This document shows, piece by piece, positions 16,725 to 19,816 of a stretch of 19,816 nucleotides of DNA (positions within the stretch are counted from its first letter, which is position 1; each line of letters opens with the position of its first letter). The position numbers were made by a program, and so were the translations under genes. This DNA comes from JAVBTT01 sp031550325. GTDB lineage: Bacteria; Bacillota; Clostridia; Oscillospirales; UBA929. The notes under the pieces are model-generated. The model was not told where the DNA came from and did not search any database. It was given only the letters and a program-made list of their open reading frames with translations. The DNA lies in NCBI GenBank assembly GCA_031550325.1, contig JAVBOR010000038.1, forward strand, positions 1-19,816. The letters are read 5' to 3'.

Positions 16725-17357
16725 ATGGATCAACCCTGGAAAAAGCGTGGTGTCTGCGTTCTTTGCTGCGCTCTGTTCATGATAACATCAGCCTTTGCCT
16801 ATCGACCGGCCCTGAGCGCCTCTGAGGACATCGCCGCCGGCGACGATGCAGCCGCCACTTCACAAGCCGCAAACGACCCAACCTTGCGCCGCGTGCATTC
16901 TCACAAAGCGCCGTCCTTCCTGGATCCCTCCCGGTATGAGGGCATGTCGCCCGAAGAGGCCAAGAAGGCCATGCTGGCGGACGCCAAAAAAGCCCTTGAC
17001 GCGAAAGTCGCCGACGGCTCCCTGACACGGGAGAAGGCCGATGAAATCCTGGCGAGGCTGGAGAGCAAGCCCTTCCCGCCTGAGCGCGGCAGTCGAATGG
17101 GCGAAGCGCCGACCCGAACCGATCTCTCCCGGTATGAGGGCATGTCTCCCGAAGAGGCCAAGAAGGCCATGCTGGCGGACGCCAAAAAAGCCCTTGACGC
17201 GAAGGTCGCCGACGGCTCCCTGACACGGGAGAAGGCCGATGAAATCCTGGCGAGGCTGGAGAGCAAGCCCTTCCCGCCTGAACGCGGCACTCGAACGGGC
17301 CAAGCGTCTCCCGATCCCTCCCGAAATGAGGGCAAGTCTCCCAAAGAAGCCGGGTGA
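16725..17357 (+). CDS. Secreted tandem-repeat protein, 210 aa
   Basis: An exported protein with a signal peptide (hydrophobic core CVLCCALFMITSAFA, likely cut after Ala25), a low-complexity linker, then two nearly identical 66-residue repeats starting at residues 67 and 133. Each begins SRYEGMSPEEAKKAMLADAK and includes a KVADGSLTREKADEILARLE segment. The second half resembles the short helical ...G.IT..QAD.IL.RL pattern of DUF2680/YckD-type proteins; this is a resemblance only. A third repeat begins at residue 197 but stops after 14 residues; its remaining DNA is still visible downstream (17313 to about 17440). The start has an excellent AAAGGAGG 6 nt upstream. A transcription terminator lies at 17544. 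Function unknown. Confidence 0.85.
   Translation: MDQPWKKRGVCVLCCALFMITSAFAYRPALSASEDIAAGDDAAATSQAANDPTLRRVHSHKAPSFLDPSRYEGMSPEEAKKAMLADAKKALDAKVADGSLTREKADEILARLESKPFPPERGSRMGEAPTRTDLSRYEGMSPEEAKKAMLADAKKALDAKVADGSLTREKADEILARLESKPFPPERGTRTGQASPDPSRNEGKSPKEAG
16923..17312 (+). repeat. Two near-identical 198/192-nt tandem repeats
   Basis: Unit 1 starts at 16923 (GATCCCTCCCGGTATGAG) and unit 2 at 17121. They are almost identical over their first 170 nt. The period is 198 nt to unit 2 and 192 nt to the start of the decayed unit 3 at 17313, all in frame. Confidence 0.92.
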
Positions 17358-17440
17358 GCAGTGCCGGCCGATGCCTGAAGCATCTTTACGAGGAAATCGG
17401 CGGCGGGCCGCCGAAACGGGATATAGCCGAAAAACCCTGT
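17313..17440 (+). pseudogene. Decayed third repeat of the secreted protein
   Basis: The DNA aligns with units 1 and 2 (GATCCCTCCCG...ATGAGGGCA at the start; ACGGGA...AGCCGA further on) but carries an in-frame TGA at 17355-17357, a second TGA shortly after and a TAG later. The repeat was once longer or is a degenerate duplicate, and the protein now ends 14 residues into it. Confidence 0.7.
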
Positions 17441-17543
17441 CAGAACCCCGAAGTTATTTCTCTCATAAGAGCTTACTACACTTCCTTTCCTTTTCTTTAC
17501 CCTAATTTCTGGAAAAACAACATGTAACTACCTTGTTTCTCTG

Positions 17544-17580
17544 AAAAGAGCCCTGTCAAAAGGGCTCTTTTTAATTATTT
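17544..17580 (+). terminator. Intrinsic terminator
   Basis: AAAGAGCCCT pairs with AGGGCTCTTT around GTCAAA, followed by TTAATTATTTT. A strong Rho-independent terminator, ending transcription of the repeat-protein gene before the Spo0A-like promoter. Confidence 0.9.
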
Positions 17581-17603
17581 TCCGCAAGATCTAAATCTTT
17601 CCC

Positions 17604-17632
17604 TTGATATTGCTATATTAATCAGATATGCT
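17604..17632 (+). promoter_or_regulatory. Promoter of the Spo0A-like gene
   Basis: TTGATA (17604-17609) and TATGCT (17627-17632) are separated by 17 nt. They lie about 87 nt before the start codon. No 0A box (TGTCGAA) was seen nearby. Confidence 0.65.
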
Positions 17633-17718
17633 GTAAGAAAAAGGAAGCGGATATCGGAGTTTAACTGCGCTAACCCGTTTTTCACCAGACGGAAAGACAA
17701 CCTTGGAGATGATACAGA

Positions 17719-18486
17719 ATGCAGACCGTTTTTATTGCCGATGACAATGTACACTGGCTCGACATCCTAAGTGAGACAATCCAGAGAGAGCCCGATTTCA
17801 ACATCGTTGGCTGCTCGCAAAACGGGCGTGAGGCTCTGGAGCAGATTGAACACCTTCGTCCCGACATTATCGTGCTTGATATCATCATGCCGGAGTACGA
17901 CGGCGTGTACATTGTGCGGCACATTCGGGAGAACATGCCGGGATACCGGCCGATCATCAACATCCTGTCCGGAATCGGAACCGACACGGTGATCCGGATC
18001 CTGAACGACCTGGACATAGATTTTTTCAGCCTCAAGCCGGTCTTGGTCGAGACCATCCTGCTCAATCTGCGCAGTGTATTAAAGCTGCGCGGGGGCTCTC
18101 AAGCCGCCGCCCATGCCGCTCCCGAGGCGACCGAGGCGGACATGCGGCAAAAGCAGATCTTGGATGTGCTGTGTCAGCTGGGCATTTCCCCCCGGCTTCT
18201 ATCCACCAAGCAGACGGTCTGCGCGCTGGCGTACTGTCTTGACGACGAGAGCAAGTTTGCGCTGACCACCAAGATCCTCTATCCGGAGGTGGCGCGGCAG
18301 TTCGGCACGTCCGTGGGCGCCGTCGAGCGCAACATCCGCAGCGTCATCCGGCAGATGCAAACCAGCAAAGTGGAGTTAGCCTACCGCCTGTTTGACTACC
18401 TGAACACGCGCAAGATTAAAAACAGCGAGTTTTTATATACGCTGGTTGAGTACATCAAAAAGAGCAGCCATAACGGCCGCACATAA
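17719..18486 (+). CDS. Spo0A-like response regulator (receiver plus Spo0A_C domain)
   Basis: A 255-residue transcription factor. The receiver domain (1-120) has the acidic pair Asp8-Asp9, phospho-acceptor Asp54 in IIVLDIIMPEYDG, Ser84 and Lys106 in FFSLKPV, so it should be phosphorylated. After a short Ala-rich linker comes a Spo0A-type effector domain (about 143-250): DVLCQLGISPRLLSTKQTVC, then YPEVARQFGTSVGAVERNIR (188-207), the recognition helix region of the Spo0A family. It diverges from the usual Spo0A wording in places and has no spoIVB neighbour, so it is probably a paralogue rather than the master sporulation regulator. No histidine kinase is adjacent. GGAG lies 10 nt before the ATG. 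Confidence 0.85.
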   Translation: MQTVFIADDNVHWLDILSETIQREPDFNIVGCSQNGREALEQIEHLRPDIIVLDIIMPEYDGVYIVRHIRENMPGYRPIINILSGIGTDTVIRILNDLDIDFFSLKPVLVETILLNLRSVLKLRGGSQAAAHAAPEATEADMRQKQILDVLCQLGISPRLLSTKQTVCALAYCLDDESKFALTTKILYPEVARQFGTSVGAVERNIRSVIRQMQTSKVELAYRLFDYLNTRKIKNSEFLYTLVEYIKKSSHNGRT

Positions 18487-18629
18487 GGGCGCTCCCGCCT
18501 GCAAGCACCGCTTGAGGAGGGATATTCGCCTTCTGCTTGAGGCGTTTCAACCTCGGCTTGATTGCTTTTTCATGGCGTCCACAGTACGATGGAATTGTCC
18601 AAAGAAACACGTACTGAAGGAGGATCATT

Positions 18630-18752
18630 ATGAAAAAGCTGTTTTCCCATTGGCTGGCGCATCACTGCGGCAGATGGGTTAAGGAAAACCCACACCTCAA
18701 CGGCGTTTATGCGCAGAACATCATAAAAGGGGGGCTGTACTGTGTTCGATAA
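18630..18752 (+). CDS. Small ORF upstream of the XRE regulator, 40 aa
   Basis: ATG at 18630 with a strong AAGGAGG 6 nt upstream, ending at TAA 18750-18752. It begins MKKLFSHWLAHHCGRWVKEN and ends IIKGGLYCVR. It is basic and amphipathic, with two Cys and three His, and no clear membrane segment. The end overlaps the next gene's start by 11 nt and contains its ribosome binding site, which points to translational coupling, either as a leader peptide or as a small partner of the regulator. No family recognised. Confidence 0.65.
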   Translation: MKKLFSHWLAHHCGRWVKENPHLNGVYAQNIIKGGLYCVR

Positions 18753-19719
18753 TCAGCGTATGGGTCAATACATCCAGTTTTTGCGCAAGAATAAGGGCCT
18801 GACCCAGAGCAAGCTTGCCGATGCCCTGGGCGTTTCCCATCAGGCAGTGTCCAACTGGGAGCGCGGTGAGTCGATGCCGGACATTGCGCTGCTGTCCACG
18901 GTGGCCCGCGTTCTGGGCACGACGGCCGACCGCATTTTGAGCGCCGCAGAGAGCGACGCGCCGAACAAAGACCCTTTGTCCGAGCCCGTCGCGCCCCGCG
19001 AAGAGCCCGAGGTTTCCCCTTTGGGGCAGACTGAGCAGAGCCGCCCCGCCGCCGGGCAGCCGGCGCCGCCGCCCGGCCCGGACAGCTTTGTCCGCGCGCC
19101 GCGCGCCGTTTTGCCTCGGGAAGCGCCCGAGCCGGCCATCTCCGGGCTGAGAAAAACCATCGCAGAGCTCAGGGAATCCCTGAAAGACACCTTGTCGGGG
19201 TGGCGGGACGTCCCTCTGGCCGGAGGCATTGCCCGAACGGTCCTCGATGAGGTGGGCGACGCGCTGAAGGACGCCGAGGAGGAGATTGAGGACGCCGAGG
19301 AAGAGCTTGAGGACGCCAAAAGCATTCGCAGTGAAGCCGACCGCAGGGTGAGTGCGGAGTTTTCACCCGGGCTTCGCCCTTCCGGTGATCAGTGGAAAGA
19401 GATTGTCGGCATCGCGCCCTTCGCTTCGCCCGAAACGCTGTACAAGCTGGTATGCGCGCTTCCGCTGCCAGAACAGTATGAACGCCTTACCGACATTGCG
19501 CCCTTTTTAGATGGCGAGCATGTCACCAAGCTTTTTCTGGACGCGCTGCAAAGCGGCGCGGATTCCCGGGTGCTGACCGGACTGGCCCCGTTCACAGAAG
19601 ACCTCGACAGCGCCATTCTGGACGCGGATGTCCGGCTGGCTGCCCGCACGCTTTCCGCTCTTGCCCCGTTTCTCGAACAGGGTACGGTCGACGAGCTCAT
19701 CCGCAGAAGACTGAGCTGA
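18742..19719 (+). CDS. XRE-family regulator with C-terminal APF helical repeats
   Basis: A 325-residue protein. The N-terminal Cro/CI-type helix-turn-helix (about 7-62: GLTQSKLADALGVSHQAVSN, then WERGESMPDIALL) binds DNA. A Pro/Ala-rich linker follows to about 130, then an acidic coiled coil (EEEIEDAEEELEDAK, about 178-195), then four repeats centred on IAPF or LAPF at about residues 224, 252, 281 and 307 (spacing 26-29). These look like stacked helical hairpins suited to protein binding, perhaps a ligand- or partner-sensing part. The start is GTG at 18742, with AAGGGGGG 7 nt upstream inside the previous small ORF. No membrane segment. Target and partner unknown. Confidence 0.85.
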   Translation: MFDNQRMGQYIQFLRKNKGLTQSKLADALGVSHQAVSNWERGESMPDIALLSTVARVLGTTADRILSAAESDAPNKDPLSEPVAPREEPEVSPLGQTEQSRPAAGQPAPPPGPDSFVRAPRAVLPREAPEPAISGLRKTIAELRESLKDTLSGWRDVPLAGGIARTVLDEVGDALKDAEEEIEDAEEELEDAKSIRSEADRRVSAEFSPGLRPSGDQWKEIVGIAPFASPETLYKLVCALPLPEQYERLTDIAPFLDGEHVTKLFLDALQSGADSRVLTGLAPFTEDLDSAILDADVRLAARTLSALAPFLEQGTVDELIRRRLS

Positions 19720-19793
19720 TCGCAGCTCCGGCTGATGACAAAAACATTGGAATCGCGACTGCGGGGTTTGTCTGCAGTCTGCAGCTCCGGCGT

Positions 19794-19816
19794 TGTCAAA
19801 GAACCTTCGGTTCTTT
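19794..19816. repeat. Truncated slot-4 hairpin at the window edge
   Basis: GTCAAAGAACC, loop TTC, GGTTCTTT: the same core as at 8358-8382, cut by the end of the window three bases short. It lies 75 nt past the XRE gene stop, the same 3' position as the other copies. Confidence 0.75.

Larger units (their letters stand above)
17441..17718. other. Intergenic region before the Spo0A-like gene
   Basis: The region holds a terminator (17544-17580) and the promoter of the Spo0A-like gene (17604-17632). No further gene is visible. Confidence 0.5.

Overview
The window looks like a chromosomal stretch from a GC-rich member of the Clostridia. The evidence is a Spo0A-type response regulator, a lactocepin-like subtilase, strong AGGAGG-type ribosome binding sites, TTGACA/TATAAT promoters, tRNA genes with encoded CCA and a LexA/DinR-type box on uvrB. 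I cannot place it to genus. No phage, integrase, CRISPR array or intact insertion sequence is visible.

Layout. (1) 1-1141 is mostly non-coding. It holds a possible gene tail, a 43-aa basic small protein (minus), tRNA-Arg(TCT) (minus) with its own promoter and terminator, and several long perfect hairpins. (2) 1142-5020 (minus) encodes a secreted subtilisin-family protease of about 1,290 residues. (3) 5316-12670 is a DNA-repair block on the plus strand: uvrB behind a promoter carrying a LexA-type box, a GNAT/FemAB-like protein, uvrA, a family-6 (deoxyinosine/uracil) DNA glycosylase and a YlmH-like S4 RNA-binding protein. The last three overlap by 11 nt at each junction. (4) 12804-13316 holds tRNA-Thr(TGT) and tRNA-Pro(CGG), each with a promoter. 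(5) 13385-16549 encodes a two-helix membrane peptide, a membrane diguanylate cyclase with an intact GGEEF motif and I-site, and a membrane-anchored PstS-like binding protein. (6) 16725-19719 encodes a secreted tandem-repeat protein whose third repeat has decayed, a Spo0A-like response regulator, a 40-aa small ORF, and an XRE regulator with a C-terminal series of APF helical repeats.

The most interesting non-genic feature is a family of modular hairpin elements in the intergenic spaces. Two near-complete copies of about 190 nt (905-1091 plus; 8347-8543 in inverse orientation) and two partial copies (146-243 and about 812-881) share the same ordered stem-loop slots. In some slots the primary sequence differs while base pairing is kept. 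The last hairpin (arm GTCAAAGAACC) also occurs alone at 15176-15220 and at the window's right edge. Nearly all lie just 3' of a gene. One copy is bracketed by 30-nt perfect direct repeats, the second of which sits in the uvrA leader.

Functionally, the central block joins nucleotide excision repair with base excision repair of deaminated bases, probably under SOS control through uvrB. The right half is a sensing region (c-di-GMP synthesis, a PstS-like sensor or binding protein, a Spo0A paralogue and an XRE regulator), but no shared pathway can be shown from sequence alone.
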